Assembly: GCF_003569045.1 (NCBI RefSeq)
Contig: NZ_BFCB01000003.1
Location: 2,480,001 to 2,544,000, forward strand
DNA from: Aggregatilinea lenta
Lineage (GTDB): Bacteria; Chloroflexota; Anaerolineae; Aggregatilineales; Aggregatilineaceae
Length of the DNA stretch: 64,000 bases
Direction: 5' to 3'
A model generated the notes under the pieces. The model did no database searches and was not told the DNA's origin. It saw nothing but the letters and a program-made list of their open reading frames with translations. Made by a program: the position numbers and the translations under genes. This document shows, one piece after another, positions 17,667-27,009 of the stretch; the first letter of the stretch is position 1, and every line of letters begins with the position of its first letter.

Positions 17667-17786
17667 TCTGCTTGCCAGATCCGGCCCGGTTCGGTTAGGC
17701 TCAATAGTAAGCCAGCCACCCAAGCGGGCCATTATAACAGATTGTGGCGGCGATGTGCGGCATTGGACAAGCTGAGGGCTGCGGCC

Positions 17787-18290
17787 ATGAGTCACGATGA
17801 TGAATATGAGGAATTCGACGAGGAGTACTACGGCGATGACGACGATGACGGCGAGTATGACTCGTACGAACAGGCCGACGACGACGCCTACGCGCTAGAG
17901 ACGCTGCCCCCGGCGCGGCCTCGCCGGGCGGCGGCGCGGCGCGCCCCAATGGTTGCCCGGCGTGGGGAGAATTCGCTGTTGCGCCAGGGCGTCGATTGGG
18001 CGCTCGGCGGCAGTATCCTGGCCATCGTCGTGATCACGGTGCTGTATGTGCTGTCGCCTATCGACGCGATCCCCGACATTCTCCCCGTCGCGGGGCAGGC
18101 CGATGACGTCGCAGCGGTGCTGGCAGGCGGCGCGTCTGTGGCTGTGGCAACGCTGGCGCGCTACATCCTGCGCGGGGTGGTCGCCAGCCGGGCGGGCCGG
18201 ATCGGCTGCCTGATCGTGATTGGGCTGTCCGCGATCGGCGCGTTCGTCGTGTTTATGGCGTTCCTAGAACTGTTTGGGCGGATCTTCTGA
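17787..18290 (+). CDS. DUF1232 (YkvA-like) membrane protein with acidic N-terminus
   Basis: A 167-residue protein from the ATG at 17787, preferred because it begins a natural acidic N-terminus; a GTG at 17742 is the longer alternative. Residues 3-40 are almost entirely Asp, Glu and Tyr, followed by a basic Arg/Ala stretch (about 45-65). The DUF1232 core follows: a hydrophobic helix then 'LSPIDAIPDILPVAGQADDVAAV' type sequence (about 90-115), and a last membrane helix at about 138-163. DUF1232 has no firm function. The strong charge switch from acidic to basic just before the membrane is unusual for the family. Confidence 0.8.
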   Translation: MSHDDEYEEFDEEYYGDDDDDGEYDSYEQADDDAYALETLPPARPRRAAARRAPMVARRGENSLLRQGVDWALGGSILAIVVITVLYVLSPIDAIPDILPVAGQADDVAAVLAGGASVAVATLARYILRGVVASRAGRIGCLIVIGLSAIGAFVVFMAFLELFGRIF

Positions 18291-18295
18291 CGCGC

Positions 18296-19315
18296 TCAGC
18301 CGACGGGACTCGCCTCGAAGCACGACGGCAGCTCGCTGACTTTGTGCGGCCACTCCTCACCGTAAAACGCGAGGTAGTTGTCGAGGTGGCTGCTCCAGTA
18401 GTCCGGATCGTGCCCGCCGACCATGCTGACCGTGTATTCGTGCGAGACGCCGCGCGTGCGCAAAATGCCGGACATCGCCATCGTGTTGCGCCCGACGATG
18501 TCGTCCGTGGCGTTGTCCATGTAGATGCGGATCGGGTTCTTAGCGAAGTTCGCCGTCTCCGCCAGATCGAGCGGATTGCTATCGGGCAGGGCGTTGTCCT
18601 CGGCGAAGTACGGGCTGTGGCCACCCAGCGCGCTGAACAGCTCCAGGTGCTGCAGCGCCGTGCTGAACGCCCAGAATCCCCCACGCGAAATGCCGCCGAT
18701 GGCCCGTCCGTCGCGGCTGCCCCACAGACAGTACTCTTCCTCGAACGTCGGAATCATCTCGTCCACGATCACGTCCGCGTAGGATTCACCTTCCGGCTGG
18801 TCGTTCTTCTCCGACAGGTAGCCGCCGTCCGGCATGAACAGCACCATCGGCGGCAGCGTGTCCTTCGCCAGCCCGCTGTCCATCATATCGAGCACACCCA
18901 GGTCGTCCCACATCGCGTCGTCGTAACCCGTGCCGTGCAGCAAAATGACGTACGGATAGCGCTGCGAGGTCGTGAAGAAACACGGCGGCAGGTAGACGCG
19001 GTAGTCCACTTCGCCCATGATCGCGCTGTCGAACGAGCCGTAGACGATCTGCCCGTGCCGGTCGTCGTCGCAGCCAAGCGACGAGGGGGCGGCGGTGGGC
19101 TTGGGCAGCGGCGTAGCGGTCGGCGTGCGCGTCGGGATCAGCGTGACGACCTGCTGGCGGTGGGCGCTGATCAGCGCCGTCTCGCCAGACGCACCCAGGC
19201 GCGCGCCGGGCGTGTTCGTGGTGGCGTCGGGACCAGGGGCGAGCGGTTCGCACGCGGCAAGCATGAAAAGCGTCAGGCAAACGAACGGGAGGAAGGCGCG
19301 GGACTTGGGTATCAT
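18296..19315 (-). CDS. Lipoprotein esterase, alpha/beta hydrolase (putative esterase D/Fes-like family)
   Basis: From the ATG at 19315 the product has 339 residues, with a lipoprotein signal: Lys/Arg start, hydrophobic core and LAAC lipobox (Cys at about 22). After a linker comes an esterase domain with the oxyanion-region HGTGYDDAMW, the nucleophile elbow GGISRGGFWAF (Ser), a likely acid Asp in the YMDNATDDIVG region, and a His in GGHDPDYWSSHL. It is therefore predicted to be a surface-anchored carboxylesterase of the same group as acetyl-xylan and feruloyl esterases and mycolyltransferases; the substrate is not evident. An in-frame ATG at 19351 exists but lies upstream of the likely promoter, and the signal peptide fits the 19315 start. 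Confidence 0.85.
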   Translation of the reverse strand: MIPKSRAFLPFVCLTLFMLAACEPLAPGPDATTNTPGARLGASGETALISAHRQQVVTLIPTRTPTATPLPKPTAAPSSLGCDDDRHGQIVYGSFDSAIMGEVDYRVYLPPCFFTTSQRYPYVILLHGTGYDDAMWDDLGVLDMMDSGLAKDTLPPMVLFMPDGGYLSEKNDQPEGESYADVIVDEMIPTFEEEYCLWGSRDGRAIGGISRGGFWAFSTALQHLELFSALGGHSPYFAEDNALPDSNPLDLAETANFAKNPIRIYMDNATDDIVGRNTMAMSGILRTRGVSHEYTVSMVGGHDPDYWSSHLDNYLAFYGEEWPHKVSELPSCFEASPVG

Positions 19316-19322
19316 AGGGGAA

Positions 19323-19351
19323 ATTATAGGCACGAAAGAAGCGCCGGACAA
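19323..19351 (-). promoter_or_regulatory. Promoter for the esterase, positioned for a leaderless mRNA
   Basis: On the minus strand TTGTCC (19346-19351) and a perfect TATAAT (19323-19328) are 17 bp apart. The -10 ends 7 bp before the A of the ATG at 19315, so transcription should begin at or next to the start codon. No Shine-Dalgarno site is possible in such an mRNA. Confidence 0.6.
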
Positions 19352-19360
19352 CCGGAATCT

Positions 19361-19389
19361 TTGGCGATGTACGGGGAAAACCGTACAAT
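19361..19389 (+). promoter_or_regulatory. Promoter for the transglutaminase gene
   Basis: TTGGCG (19361-19366) and TACAAT (19384-19389) with a 17-bp spacer point toward the gene starting at 19459. It is back to back with the esterase promoter. Confidence 0.5.
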
Positions 19390-19458
19390 GGGACCGGTCA
19401 TAGCAGTATTGTAATGACGGTGAATACGTGACGGCGGATGAGTAGAAGTTAGCGACTT

Positions 19459-21978
19459 ATGACCACAACACAATCCATGCGCCCCGTTCGGGCACGCTCC
19501 ACGCGCTCCGACCCTCCTGCGAAAGTCCCCAGTCGCTGGCGGCGACGCTTGCGCAGCAATCTGCGCGCCGTGTTCGCGCGCGGCGACATCAGCAGTCTAT
19601 TCATGGCTTGGGGCCTGATGATCGTCACAGCCCTGGCGCTGGACGCGGCGGATTGGGCCGCCGGGACCGGGATGTTGGCGTCGGTCAGTGTCGTGTCGGT
19701 TGGGTTCGGCTTCTTGCTGGCGCGCAGCCGCTTTTCGGAGCTGGCGGCACTGCTGGTGAGCATGTCCTACAGCGTGCTGTGTGTGGGCGCGATCGCGGCG
19801 ATGACGCTGGTCCAAGACGGATCGCTGCGCAGCCGCGCAGTTGCCCTGGCCGAGCGCGTCCATGCCTGGATCAGTCAGGCCGCCGCCGGGGGCCAGCCCG
19901 CCAACGATGAGACGGTCTTCGTGCTGTTCCTGGCGATCCTGTTCTGGTTCCTGGGCCATAACTCGGCGTGGCATGTCTTCCGCGTGGACCGCGTGTGGCG
20001 TGTGATCGTGCCAACCGGCCTCGTGCTGATCACCAACCAGTTCTACTACCAGGGCGACGCGTCTCTGAACGGCTATCTGGCCGCGTTCGTGGTGCTGTCG
20101 CTGCTGCTGCTGATCCGCTCGCATATCGACGCGCGCGAGTTCGACTGGTACCTGCACCGCGTCAGCTTCCCGTCTAGCGTACGGCGCACGTTCTTCCAGA
20201 CTGGCGGCGTGCTGGCTGCGCTGATCGTCGTGGCGGCGTGGCTGGCCCCGGTCGGGCAGGACGACAAGAACCTCGACCGCCTGAATGACTTCCTCTCCGG
20301 CGAGCCATTCGCGGATTTGGCCGATTTGTGGAACCGGCTGTTTTCGTCGTTGGAAGGCGAAGGTATCGCCACGGCGGACTACTACGGCGGCGATCAGCTC
20401 GATCTGGGCGGCGCGATCCGGCTTGGCGATCAGCCGGTGATGCTGGTCGAAGCGCCGGAAGGTCCGCGCTACTACTGGCGCTCGACCGTCTTCGACCGCT
20501 ACAGCGTCAATGGCGACCAATGGGGCTGGCGGCACACGCGCACGGTGCGCGCCTATACGGAGACGGATGGTCTTGAGCTGAACATCGGTGACTTCATCGC
20601 AGGCAGCCGCCAGGACGTCCAGCAGAAGGTCACGATGCTGATCCGCGCGACCCGGCTGGTTTATGCCGCGCCGCAGCCGGAGTCGTTTGGGCTGCCGGTC
20701 GAGGCGGAGCTGGACTGCGTCGAAGACCTGGGCCGCATGTGTGTGAACGAGAGACGCCCGGCGGACGTGTCCATCGTGCGGGCGCGCGAAACGCTGCGCA
20801 CCGGCACGACCTATACCGTGACCTCCTCGATGAGCACCGCCACCGCCGATCAACTGCGCGCCGCCGGGACGGCCTATCCCGACTGGGTGCTGCGACTCTA
20901 TCTGCAGGGCGTGGGAAACACAGCGCCGAGCGTGCAGCAGCTTGCCGCGCAGATTGTGGCCGACGCAGGCGCAGGCACACCCTACGACACGGCGAAAGCT
21001 ATCGAGCGCTGGCTGCGTGCGAACATCCAGTACAACGAGCAGATCCCGGAACCGCCGACCGGCGCGGACCCGATCCAGTGGTTCCTGTTCGATCTGCGTC
21101 AGGGCTACTGCAACTACTACGCGACCGCGATGGTGATGATGCTGCGCACGCAGGGTATCCCCGCGCGCATGGCGGCTGGCTTCGCGCAGGGCGTGTGGGA
21201 CCCGGAGCAGGGCGGCTTCCTGGTCAAGGAGCGCGACGCGCACACGTGGGTCGAGGCATACTTCCCCGGCTATGGCTGGATCGAGTTCGAGCCGACGGCG
21301 GACGAAGCCCCGCTGGACCGCGAAGGCGATCAGGCGGCGGTCACGTCGCCTCAGCAGACGCCGCAGGCAACCTTCACCCCGCTGCCGACCGTGACGCCCA
21401 GCCCGCCGCCGACGAATACGCCTGTGCCACCCACGCCCGAAGGCGGCGCGAATGCGACCCCGACCGGCGCAGCCGAGCAGCCCGTGCAGCCCGCTACCCC
21501 GACCCCACAGCCCACGCCGACCGCGACCCCCGTCGGGCCGGAAAGCGTGACGCGCGTAGATTCGGATGGCGGCGGCATCGGCCACACGATTCTGCTGACG
21601 CTGGGCATCTTCCTGCTGGTGATCCTGGCGGGCGTCGCGCTGGGCGCGTTCGTCGTGTGGTACATCGAATTTCGCGGCCTGAGCGGGCTGTCCGTTGTGC
21701 AGAAGGCGTACGCGCGCATGGGCATTTATGGACGCTGGCTGGGCCTGCGTCCGGCGCAGGCGGCTACACCCGACGAGCGGCGGCGCTACCTGATCGGCGC
21801 TGTACCGGAAGGCGAGGAGCCGATCAACGCCATCACGCGGGCCTACATCGTGGATCGCTATGGAGCACCAGCGCGCCAGGATAGTACGGCACAAGAAGGC
21901 ACGATCCAGACCGCATGGCACAACGCGCGGCTGGCATTCATCCGGCAGAAGCTGGGCTGGCTTCGACGCCGTCGCTAG
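19459..21978 (+). CDS. TgpA-like membrane transglutaminase
   Basis: An 839-residue protein with about six N-terminal membrane helices (35-235), a large extracytoplasmic part, and a last membrane helix at about 708-730 before a cytoplasmic tail. The transglutaminase core carries the catalytic Cys in RQGYCNYYA (about 553), the His in KERDAHTWVEAYF (about 596) and the Asp/Glu region GWIEFEPT. A Thr/Pro linker (about 632-695) precedes the last helix. This matches the TgpA/DUF3488-transglut architecture. Family members are thought to act on envelope peptides or proteins; TgpA is essential in Pseudomonas. In many genomes it sits beside a MoxR ATPase and DUF58 gene; neither is seen here. Confidence 0.88.
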   Translation: MTTTQSMRPVRARSTRSDPPAKVPSRWRRRLRSNLRAVFARGDISSLFMAWGLMIVTALALDAADWAAGTGMLASVSVVSVGFGFLLARSRFSELAALLVSMSYSVLCVGAIAAMTLVQDGSLRSRAVALAERVHAWISQAAAGGQPANDETVFVLFLAILFWFLGHNSAWHVFRVDRVWRVIVPTGLVLITNQFYYQGDASLNGYLAAFVVLSLLLLIRSHIDAREFDWYLHRVSFPSSVRRTFFQTGGVLAALIVVAAWLAPVGQDDKNLDRLNDFLSGEPFADLADLWNRLFSSLEGEGIATADYYGGDQLDLGGAIRLGDQPVMLVEAPEGPRYYWRSTVFDRYSVNGDQWGWRHTRTVRAYTETDGLELNIGDFIAGSRQDVQQKVTMLIRATRLVYAAPQPESFGLPVEAELDCVEDLGRMCVNERRPADVSIVRARETLRTGTTYTVTSSMSTATADQLRAAGTAYPDWVLRLYLQGVGNTAPSVQQLAAQIVADAGAGTPYDTAKAIERWLRANIQYNEQIPEPPTGADPIQWFLFDLRQGYCNYYATAMVMMLRTQGIPARMAAGFAQGVWDPEQGGFLVKERDAHTWVEAYFPGYGWIEFEPTADEAPLDREGDQAAVTSPQQTPQATFTPLPTVTPSPPPTNTPVPPTPEGGANATPTGAAEQPVQPATPTPQPTPTATPVGPESVTRVDSDGGGIGHTILLTLGIFLLVILAGVALGAFVVWYIEFRGLSGLSVVQKAYARMGIYGRWLGLRPAQAATPDERRRYLIGAVPEGEEPINAITRAYIVDRYGAPARQDSTAQEGTIQTAWHNARLAFIRQKLGWLRRRR

Positions 21979-22012
21979 GCGGCAGGTTTCCCCTGGGGTG
22001 CAAAGTTCAGGC

Positions 22013-22041
22013 TTGACGCCCCGAGGGGCGGCTGGTATCAT
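22013..22041 (+). promoter_or_regulatory. Strong promoter of rplJ-rplL
   Basis: TTGACG (22013-22018) and TATCAT (22036-22041) are separated by exactly 17 bp, each one mismatch from consensus. The predicted start near 22048 begins the L10 leader. Confidence 0.8.
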
Positions 22042-22047
22042 CAGCGA

Positions 22048-22140
22048 CACAATTGAGGCCAACTCAGGTTGGCGCTTTGCCGCAGACAGCAGGTGCTCGC
22101 AAGAGCTTAATCGGGATCCCCGTCGCCTGCCGAGGTGAAG
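22048..22140 (+). promoter_or_regulatory. Ribosomal protein L10 leader RNA
   Basis: The transcribed leader contains a small hairpin (22058-22063 with 22068-22073), then the conserved core of L10 leaders: a CAGCAGGTG strand near 22086, an AAGAGCTTAAT internal segment, and GCCTGCCGAGGTGAAG ending near 22140. In other bacteria free L10 (with L7/L12) binds this kink-turn-containing RNA and represses its own synthesis. It resembles the Rfam L10_leader family. It lies directly upstream of the attenuator hairpin and rplJ. Confidence 0.82.
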
Positions 22141-22190
22141 ACCCTAAACGAACCATAGGCGCTTCTGGGCGCTGGTGGAATGTTATTTCA

Positions 22191-22221
22191 CGGTCTTCGC
22201 CGGTGTGCGGAGGCCGTTTTT
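22191..22221 (+). terminator. Attenuator terminator in the L10 leader
   Basis: A 9-bp stem (22191-22199 with 22208-22216, two G-U pairs) with an 8-nt loop is followed by TTTTT (22217-22221). It lies 55 bp before rplJ and is well placed to end transcription when L10 binds the leader. Confidence 0.75.
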
Positions 22222-22275
22222 GTTGCCCCCTAGGGCAGCAGCCGGTGATCCTTTGAGGAAAGGAGGAATACGCGC

Positions 22276-22836
22276 TTGGCTATTACGAAGAAGCGTAAGG
22301 AAGAGCTGGTCGCCGAATATGTCGACCTGCTGCAACAGTCGAATGGCGTGGTCATCGCTGAATATCGCGGCATGACCGTGAAACAGCTCGATGCACTGCG
22401 TGCGAAGCTGCGCGAAAATAACTCCAGCTTCACCGTGACCAAAAACACCCTGTTGAAGATCGCCTTGAATGAAGTCGGTATGGCGATCCCGGAGAACTTG
22501 CTGAAGGGTCCGGCGGCGCTGATCTCCGCAACTGAAGATCTGGCGACGATGGTCAAAACGATCCTGGACTTCAGCAACACGCAGGAACTGCTGATCGTCA
22601 AAGGCGGTGTCGTGGGCACGTCAGTGTTCCATGAAGACCAGCTCGAAGCGATCTCCGAACTGCCGTCTTTGGACGTGCTGCGGTCGCAGCTGCTGGGCAT
22701 GGTCACCATGCCGCTGGCGCAGCTTGCGGGCCTGTTGGAAGAACCGGCACGCCAGTTGGTTTACGTGGTCCGGGCCGGGTCGGATGGTCTGGTCAACGTG
22801 CTGGCCGCTTACGTCCAGAAGCAGGAAGCCGCATAA
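22276..22836 (+). CDS. rplJ: Ribosomal protein L10
   Basis: A 186-residue protein with the typical N-terminal rRNA-binding domain (about 1-100, including VVIAEYRGMTVKQLDALR and KNTLLKIA) and the C-terminal helical spine (about 135-185) that binds L7/L12 dimers at the ribosomal stalk. The start is an uncommon TTG, supported by a strong GGAGG site at 22262-22266 with 9-nt spacing. The TTG may itself moderate expression beside the L10-leader control. rplL follows after 73 bp. Confidence 0.97.
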   Translation: MAITKKRKEELVAEYVDLLQQSNGVVIAEYRGMTVKQLDALRAKLRENNSSFTVTKNTLLKIALNEVGMAIPENLLKGPAALISATEDLATMVKTILDFSNTQELLIVKGGVVGTSVFHEDQLEAISELPSLDVLRSQLLGMVTMPLAQLAGLLEEPARQLVYVVRAGSDGLVNVLAAYVQKQEAA

Positions 22837-22909
22837 CGCGGTGCTCTCATTCTCGTTCGTTGATTAAACAGTCTAAAACGCTGATAAGCATACAAGGGAG
22901 TAATTCACA

Positions 22910-23308
22910 ATGGCCGATCTACAGAAGCTGGTTGAAGAACTCAGCGCGCTGACCGTCGTGGAAGCCGCTGAACTGAAGAAACTGCTCGAAGATGCGTGGG
23001 GCGTTGAAGCCTCTGCACCGATGGCGATGGGCGGGATGCCCATGATGGCTATGGGCGGCGCTGCGGCTGCGGCTCCGGCGGAAGAAGTCGAAGAGCAGAC
23101 CGAGTTCAACGTCGTGCTCAAGGACGTTGGCCCCAAGAAGATCGAAGTCATCAAGGTTGTTCGCAGCCTGACCAGCCTGGGCCTCAAGGAAGCCAAGGAC
23201 CTGGTCGAGGGCGCGCCGAACAATGTGCTCGAGGCTGTGAGCAAAGAAGTCGCCGCCGACGCGAAGTCCAAGCTCGAAGCCGTGGGCGCTGGCATCGACG
23301 TCAAGTAG
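22910..23308 (+). CDS. rplL: Ribosomal protein L7/L12
   Basis: A 132-residue stalk protein: N-terminal dimerisation helices (1-35), a flexible Ala/Gly/Met/Pro hinge (about 38-62, with Met-rich [13 protein letters not shown]) and the C-terminal factor-binding domain ending in the [13 protein letters not shown] region. It recruits translation factors to the ribosome. A good AAGGGAG site precedes the ATG. rpoB, rplK and rplA are not next to it, so this is a stand-alone rplJL unit closed by a terminator. Confidence 0.98.
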   Translation: MADLQKLVEELSALTVVEAAELKKLLEDAWGVEASAPMAMGGMPMMAMGGAAAAAPAEEVEEQTEFNVVLKDVGPKKIEVIKVVRSLTSLGLKEAKDLVEGAPNNVLEAVSKEVAADAKSKLEAVGAGIDVK

Positions 23309-23338
23309 TTTCACTCAGGTTCAACCCTGCAACACCAA

Positions 23339-23371
23339 GGACGGTGCCGGTCTATCGGGGCCGTCCTTTTG
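23339..23371 (+). terminator. Terminator after rplL
   Basis: The outer stem 23339-23344 with 23361-23366 encloses further partial pairing and is followed by a run of T. It closes the rplJL operon. Confidence 0.7.
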
Positions 23372-23487
23372 CTTTTTCGGGTGCGAGTATGCCGTCAGTC
23401 GGTTGGAAAGATGCCTGATAGCAGCTAGACGACTTTTCTAAAAGCCTTTAAACTTTAAAAAATACTCAGGGAGACAGGTAAGGGCCC

Positions 23488-24615
23488 ATGATGACCGTGA
23501 TCCCCGCCGACGGACTGGAAGTGCGCATTCGCAGCACGACCTGGGAACTGGTCCCAACCAGCAAGCTGGTGACGATCCAATCTGTGTTTCGGGTCGTGCA
23601 TCGCGGCGCGGTGATGGAGTATTCCGCCGACTATGGGGAGGCGCGCCGCCTGCCGGGTACGTTGTGCGCGGTGGAATTCGTCCAGTCGGTCGTGATTGGC
23701 TACGACGAAAAGACACAGCGCTGGCTGCTGGGTCTCTACATGAGCGAGGCGCAGGAAAAATCGCGCTGGGTGGAGCTGGTCCATTGGCCGGTTGGCGAAA
23801 ACCGCCTCTATGGGGCGGCGGCCCAGCAAGCCGGGCGCGCGTTGGCTGACTATATCGGCAGCCCGCTGCGGGTCTTCGGCGCGAAGAAAGTCACCGCGCC
23901 GCTCAGCGACCCGACCGTGCGTGGCGTGGTCACCGGGCCGCTGATGCCGCACGCGCGCGAAGACATCGAGCCGGAGCAGGTACAGGCGCTGGCCGAGACG
24001 ATCACACTGCCGATCCAGTATTCGACCATGTGGCTGGGGCGCGAACGGTCGGGCGTGACCCTGAGGCTGGCGAAAGACGCCGCCGTCGCGCAGAAACACG
24101 GTGAAGCGCCGTCGTTCAATCAGGCAATCATCAATGCGGAGCAGGGCACCGTCCGGCTGGTGTCACCGACCGGGCTGCTGGGTGCGTTCCTGGGCGGACA
24201 GGCGCGCATCGTCCACACGGTGAATATTCGCAACGTCGAGCTGCGGCATACCGTCCGCGAGCGGGCCGAGCTGCGCGACGAGCGCGGCGGCGTGGCGACC
24301 GAAGTGACGTACTTGCTGAACGTGTGGGGCGTTTACCTGACTCTGACCGACGAGTCGCTGCTGCTGGCGCAGACCAGCCACGAATCGAACAGCGATCTGC
24401 TGCGCTCACGCCGGGTCGGAGGCGACCGGTTCGCCGCGGATTCTGCGCGCGGACTGGATTACCTGCGCCTGCACCAAGCGGATCAGGCACTCTTCGAGCG
24501 CGCGCAGAAGTGGGCGGAATCGGCCTCGCTGGTCATCGCCAGTGCGCTGAACACCCGGCTGGTCAAGACCGAGGCTCAGGAACGGTTGGATTCCGGCGAC
24601 AGCGACAGCCAATGA
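23488..24615 (+). CDS. Conserved-looking hypothetical protein
   Basis: I do not recognise this 375-residue protein. It has no signal peptide or membrane helix. The first two thirds are beta-rich with alternating hydrophobic residues and contain a possible dimer of similar halves; the last part (about 305-360) is helical. No cysteine cluster or known catalytic motif is evident. GC content and codon use match the neighbours, and long ordered sequence argues for a real gene. The ATG at 23488 follows a GGGAGACAGG-like site. Its 3' end overlaps the convergent trehalose synthase gene by 40 bp. Confidence 0.7.
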   Translation: MMTVIPADGLEVRIRSTTWELVPTSKLVTIQSVFRVVHRGAVMEYSADYGEARRLPGTLCAVEFVQSVVIGYDEKTQRWLLGLYMSEAQEKSRWVELVHWPVGENRLYGAAAQQAGRALADYIGSPLRVFGAKKVTAPLSDPTVRGVVTGPLMPHAREDIEPEQVQALAETITLPIQYSTMWLGRERSGVTLRLAKDAAVAQKHGEAPSFNQAIINAEQGTVRLVSPTGLLGAFLGGQARIVHTVNIRNVELRHTVRERAELRDERGGVATEVTYLLNVWGVYLTLTDESLLLAQTSHESNSDLLRSRRVGGDRFAADSARGLDYLRLHQADQALFERAQKWAESASLVIASALNTRLVKTEAQERLDSGDSDSQ

Positions 24616-26243
24616 TAGCCGTAGGGCGCCAGCTTGATAGCATATGCATCGCTTCCGGCGACGGGCCATTCCTCACCGGTTAGCAGGTCTTTCGGCGCGA
24701 TGCCAACATAGCTCCCCAGATCGAGCGTGAACTCCTGCGGCTCGTCCGACAGGTTTGCCAGCACCAGGATGTGCTCCTCCAGGCGATCCTCGCCGTCGGC
24801 GCGGTATACGCGCCAGTACCCCAGCACTTCCTCTGCAGGCGGCAGCGCAAACGTGAACGTTCCCCGTCCAAACGCGCGGAACTTGCGGCGTACGTCCAAC
24901 ATGTGGCGCATGGTGTGCCACAGCGACGCGCTGTCGGCCCGCTGCGCCTTGACGTTGAGGTGCTGGTAGCCGAACACGTCATCGTCGATCACCGGGGCGT
25001 AAAGGTGATCCGCTTCGGAGAACCCGGCATCCTTCGAATCATCCCACTGCATCGGCGTGCGCACGCCGTCGCGATCATCCAGCCAGATGTCGTCACCCAT
25101 GCCGATCTCGTCGCCGTAATAAATGATGGGCGATCCCGGTAAGGTGAACAACATCGCGTTGAGCAGCTCAATCCGGCGGCGGTCGTTGTCGAGCAGCGGG
25201 GCCAGGCGGCGGCGGATGCCCAGGTTGATGCGCATGCGCGACTCCGGCGCGTACTGGTCCCACATGTAGCGGCGTTCTTCTTCCGTCACCATTTCCAGCG
25301 TCAGCTCGTCGTGATTGCGCAGGAAGATGCACCACTGCGCGAGCGGCGGGATCGGCGGCGTGCGGTTGATGATGTCTACAATGCTGGTGCGCCGCTGCTG
25401 CTTCAGCGCCATGAACAGGCGCGGCATGATCGGGAAGTGGAACGCCATCTGGAACTCGTCGTCGTCGCCAAAGTAGGCACGCACGTCTTCGGGCCATTGG
25501 TTCGCCTCGGCCAGCAGCAGGCGGCCCGGCCACTTCGAGTCGACGTGAGCGCGCATGCGCTTGACGTACTGGTGTGTCTCCGCCAGGTTTTCGCAGTTGG
25601 TGCCTTCACGCTCGAAGAGGTACGGCACGGCGTCTACGCGGAAGCCGTCGAGACCCAGTTCCATCCAGAAGTCGATGATGTCCAGCATTTCCTGCTGCAC
25701 GGCGGGGCTGTCGTAGTTCAGGTCTGGCTGGGCACTGAAGAAGCGGTGCCAGTAGTATTCGCCGGTGTGGCTGTCGTACGTCCAGTTGGATGATTCCGTA
25801 TCGAGGAAGATGACACGCGCATTCTGGTAAAGCTGGTCGGTGCGGCTCCACACGTACCAGTTGCGCATCGGCGAGTCGGTCGAGGTGCGCGACGCCGTGA
25901 ACCAGGGGTGCTGGTCCGACGTATGGTTGAGCACGATGTCCACAATGATGTGCATGCCGCGCTCGTGTGCGCCTTCGATGACCGCTTTGAAGTCCTCGAG
26001 CGTGCCATAATCTTCGTGGACGCCGCGATAGTCTGCGACGTCGTAGCCGTCATCGACCAGGGGCGACGGGTAAACCGGCAGCAGCCAGATGCAGTCGATC
26101 CCTAACTCCTGAAGGTAGTCGAGCTTGGACAGCAGCCCTTGGAGGTCGCCGTGGCCATCGCCGTTGCCGTCCTTGAACGCGCGGACGTACAGCTCGTAAA
26201 AGACGGCGTCTTTGTACCACGTCGGGGCTTCGTGTGCAGCCAT
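24576..26243 (-). CDS. treS: Trehalose synthase (maltose alpha-D-glucosyltransferase), GH13
   Basis: A GH13 enzyme of about 555 residues that interconverts maltose and trehalose. It shows the TreS opening [15 protein letters not shown], region I DIVLNHTS, region [12 protein letters not shown] with the nucleophile Asp, region [14 protein letters not shown] with the acid Glu, and region [14 protein letters not shown]. The start at 26243 has a clear AAGGGG site; an in-frame ATG at 26321 would add 26 polar residues without a good site. It lacks the maltokinase domain fused in some homologues, and no treY/treZ or pep2 is near. The likely role is osmotic or starvation trehalose supply. The gene end overlaps its convergent neighbour. 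Confidence 0.93.
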   Translation of the reverse strand: MAAHEAPTWYKDAVFYELYVRAFKDGNGDGHGDLQGLLSKLDYLQELGIDCIWLLPVYPSPLVDDGYDVADYRGVHEDYGTLEDFKAVIEGAHERGMHIIVDIVLNHTSDQHPWFTASRTSTDSPMRNWYVWSRTDQLYQNARVIFLDTESSNWTYDSHTGEYYWHRFFSAQPDLNYDSPAVQQEMLDIIDFWMELGLDGFRVDAVPYLFEREGTNCENLAETHQYVKRMRAHVDSKWPGRLLLAEANQWPEDVRAYFGDDDEFQMAFHFPIMPRLFMALKQQRRTSIVDIINRTPPIPPLAQWCIFLRNHDELTLEMVTEEERRYMWDQYAPESRMRINLGIRRRLAPLLDNDRRRIELLNAMLFTLPGSPIIYYGDEIGMGDDIWLDDRDGVRTPMQWDDSKDAGFSEADHLYAPVIDDDVFGYQHLNVKAQRADSASLWHTMRHMLDVRRKFRAFGRGTFTFALPPAEEVLGYWRVYRADGEDRLEEHILVLANLSDEPQEFTLDLGSYVGIAPKDLLTGEEWPVAGSDAYAIKLAPYGYHWLSLSPESNRS

Positions 26244-26369
26244 GCTGTCCCCTTCAGTCGGGCGTACAAGACTGGTGCCATCGGGTTGCTGTGGGTTGGT
26301 GTGTTGTGAAGGATTAGCCATGATTCCCAGTATGCGGCCACTGAGCCGCCCGTGTTAGACCCGATTGGG

Positions 26370-26867
26370 TCAGGCAAAACGGACCTGCAAAATCAGATTG
26401 CCAAAGCGGACTTCATCCCCATCCCGCAAAATGCGCTTCTGATATGGCGTCAGCTCGATGCCGTTCAGATAGGTGGCGTTGGCGCTGCCAAGATCGGTGA
26501 GCTTGAGCGCGTTGTCCTCAACGAGAAACGCGGCATGGCGGCGCGACACGCCCAACTGCTGCGCGCTGAACTCGTCCAGTAGCACGTCCGGTTGCTCGCC
26601 GTGGTCGGGATCGAAGCGGCCTACGACCAGACGTTCCCTTAAATCAATGATCAACGGCTGGCTGTAGCCGCAAATATGTAAAAATAGCCGATGAGTCTCG
26701 CCAAGGCGAGCAGTTCCCCAGCGCGGCTGGTGTACGATCTCTTCCGCCATTTCAATACGAAAAGTTTCGTTATCTGGATCGGTGTCCTGGTCCAGATCTG
26801 TGCCGCACTTGGCGCAGAACATCACCCCGTCGGGATTATCAAAGCCGCACTGATGACACGTTACCAC
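26370..26867 (-). CDS. Zinc-ribbon FHA-domain protein
   Basis: About 165 residues from the GTG at 26867, chosen because AAGGA lies 8 nt before it; a GTG at 26885 has no such site. The first residues contain a two-CxxC zinc ribbon (CHQCG and CAKCG). Residues about 60-160 are an FHA domain with the GR, S-RRHA and N-x-YLNG motifs (LVVGRFDP, GVSRRHAAF, SANATYLNG), so it should bind phosphothreonine. The gene is divergent from the TPR gene. The 1357-residue Ser/Thr kinase at 8221 is one possible source of its phosphorylated partner. Confidence 0.88.
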   Translation of the reverse strand: MVTCHQCGFDNPDGVMFCAKCGTDLDQDTDPDNETFRIEMAEEIVHQPRWGTARLGETHRLFLHICGYSQPLIIDLRERLVVGRFDPDHGEQPDVLLDEFSAQQLGVSRRHAAFLVEDNALKLTDLGSANATYLNGIELTPYQKRILRDGDEVRFGNLILQVRFA

Positions 26868-26905
26868 AAGACGTTTCCTTGACACAGGCTAGTACGTTAC
26901 GCAGA

Positions 26906-26933
26906 AGTATACAGGATGTACGGCCCCTGCCAA
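26906..26933 (-). promoter_or_regulatory. Promoter for the FHA gene
   Basis: On the minus strand TTGGCA (26928-26933) and TATACT (26906-26911) are 16 bp apart. The predicted start near 26899 gives a 32-nt leader to the GTG at 26867, which supports that start. Confidence 0.65.
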
Positions 26934-26968
26934 GCGCCATCTTTTCTCAGCACGACTTTCGAATGGAG

Positions 26969-26974
26969 TATACT
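26969..26974 (+). promoter_or_regulatory. -10 element for the TPR gene
   Basis: TATACT lies 36 bp upstream of the ATG at 27010. No clear -35 is visible. Confidence 0.4.
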
Positions 26975-27009
26975 GGTGAGATGGGTTAACGGTTGGCAAG
27001 GTGTGCAAC

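Noticed and set aside
19597-22062. An 821-codon open frame on the minus strand opposite the transglutaminase gene
   Set aside because: It mirrors the real gene in a GC-rich region, is full of Arg/His/Gln/Gly without domain patterns, and the plus-strand protein has clear catalytic motifs.
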